This document shows, piece after piece, positions 6,334 to 6,455 of a stretch of 6,455 nucleotides of DNA. Made by a program: the position numbers and the translations under genes. Within the stretch, counting starts at the first letter, position 1. Each line of letters begins with the position of its first letter. The stretch covers positions 1 through 6,455 of the forward strand of contig JBBQPM010000288.1 of assembly GCA_038217425.1 (NCBI GenBank), in the 5' to 3' direction. The notes under the pieces were generated by a model. It had not been told where the DNA came from and searched no databases. It was given only the letters and a program-made list of their open reading frames with translations. This DNA is from JAIEPT01 sp038217425 (GTDB lineage Bacteria; Planctomycetota; Planctomycetia; Gemmatales; Gemmataceae).

Positions 6334-6455
6334 TTGATGTCGAAACGGGGCCAAGCCAATAACGACGCGGTTTGCGAGCGATTCATGGGTGTCCACGATT
6401 TGAATTTTGATTTGCACATTTGCGATGCTTGCGGGTTTAGACGACCTGGGGTACC
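6330..6455 (-). CDS. Partial open frame from the right edge, possible transposase C-terminus
   Basis: On the minus strand a frame is open from the window edge at 6455 to a TAA at 6330-6332, giving 41 residues that end in SLLAWPRFDIK. It has no start in view, so it would be the C-terminal tail of a gene lying mostly outside. The stop lies about ten bases from TAAACCGGACACTACTG (minus strand), which resembles an insertion-sequence terminal inverted repeat. This tight layout of stop codon then terminal repeat is typical of transposase genes. I cannot assign a family, and 41 open codons could occur by chance, so this is a weak call. Confidence 0.25.
   Translation of the reverse strand, partial: GTPGRLNPQASQMCKSKFKSWTPMNRSQTASLLAWPRFDIK

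Larger units (their letters stand above)
6169..6455. other. Operon 3' end with no intact gene; composition shift
   Basis: No full gene is visible here. Bases 6169 to ~6300 keep the GC-rich, coding-like character of the operon but hold only two short frames. From ~6300 to 6455 the DNA becomes clearly more AT-rich. It contains a possible mobile-element end near 6319 and a left-reading open frame that runs off the right edge. No intrinsic terminator with a stem and T-run is seen after zwf. The window ends exactly on GGTACC, a KpnI recognition sequence. Confidence 0.45.

Noticed and set aside
6163..6417. 84-codon minus-strand open frame at the right end
   Set aside because: It spans the composition break and the end of zwf, and its translation shows no family motif; the minus-strand frame ending at 6330 fits a mobile-element tail better.
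6450..6455. GGTACC (KpnI site) exactly at the window end
   Set aside because: It may mark a cloned fragment edge, but one six-base match at an arbitrary boundary is not evidence of biology.

Overview
The window holds one compact operon for glucose phosphorylation and the oxidative pentose phosphate pathway. All four large genes are on the + strand, in the order tal, a glucokinase-like/phosphoglucose isomerase fusion, gnd, zwf. Gaps between them are 26, 62 and 8 bases. The DNA is GC-rich with strongly GC-biased third codon positions, and it has no introns or CRISPR array. This fits a free-living, GC-rich Gram-negative-type bacterium. The phylum cannot be fixed from sequence alone; protein style is compatible with Proteobacteria, Verrucomicrobia or Acidobacteria.

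Layout: bases 1-150 are a leader with two copies of a GC-rich hairpin motif and a ribosome binding site for tal. Bases 151-1236 encode a long-type transaldolase. Bases 1263-3656 encode a single 797-residue protein. Its first ~230 residues are a ROK sugar kinase resembling polyphosphate glucokinase. Its last ~540 residues are a complete glucose-6-phosphate isomerase. Bases 3719-4747 encode a short-type 6-phosphogluconate dehydrogenase and bases 4756-6168 a glucose-6-phosphate dehydrogenase. The last ~290 bases look broken: a coding-like frame coupled to the zwf stop dies after 24 codons. From about base 6300 the DNA is more AT-rich and looks like the end of a mobile element entering from the right.

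How the genes fit together: the kinase domain would make glucose 6-phosphate, and the isomerase domain interconverts it with fructose 6-phosphate. Zwf and Gnd oxidise glucose 6-phosphate to ribulose 5-phosphate with two reduced nicotinamide cofactors and CO2. Transaldolase returns carbon as fructose 6-phosphate, which the isomerase domain can send back to Zwf. The set is therefore suited to running as a cycle for reducing power. A 6-phosphogluconolactonase and a transketolase are not in the window.

The most notable item is the kinase-isomerase fusion, which would join two consecutive steps around glucose 6-phosphate in one polypeptide. The disrupted 3' end of the operon is the second point of interest. 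I see no wholly new system here.
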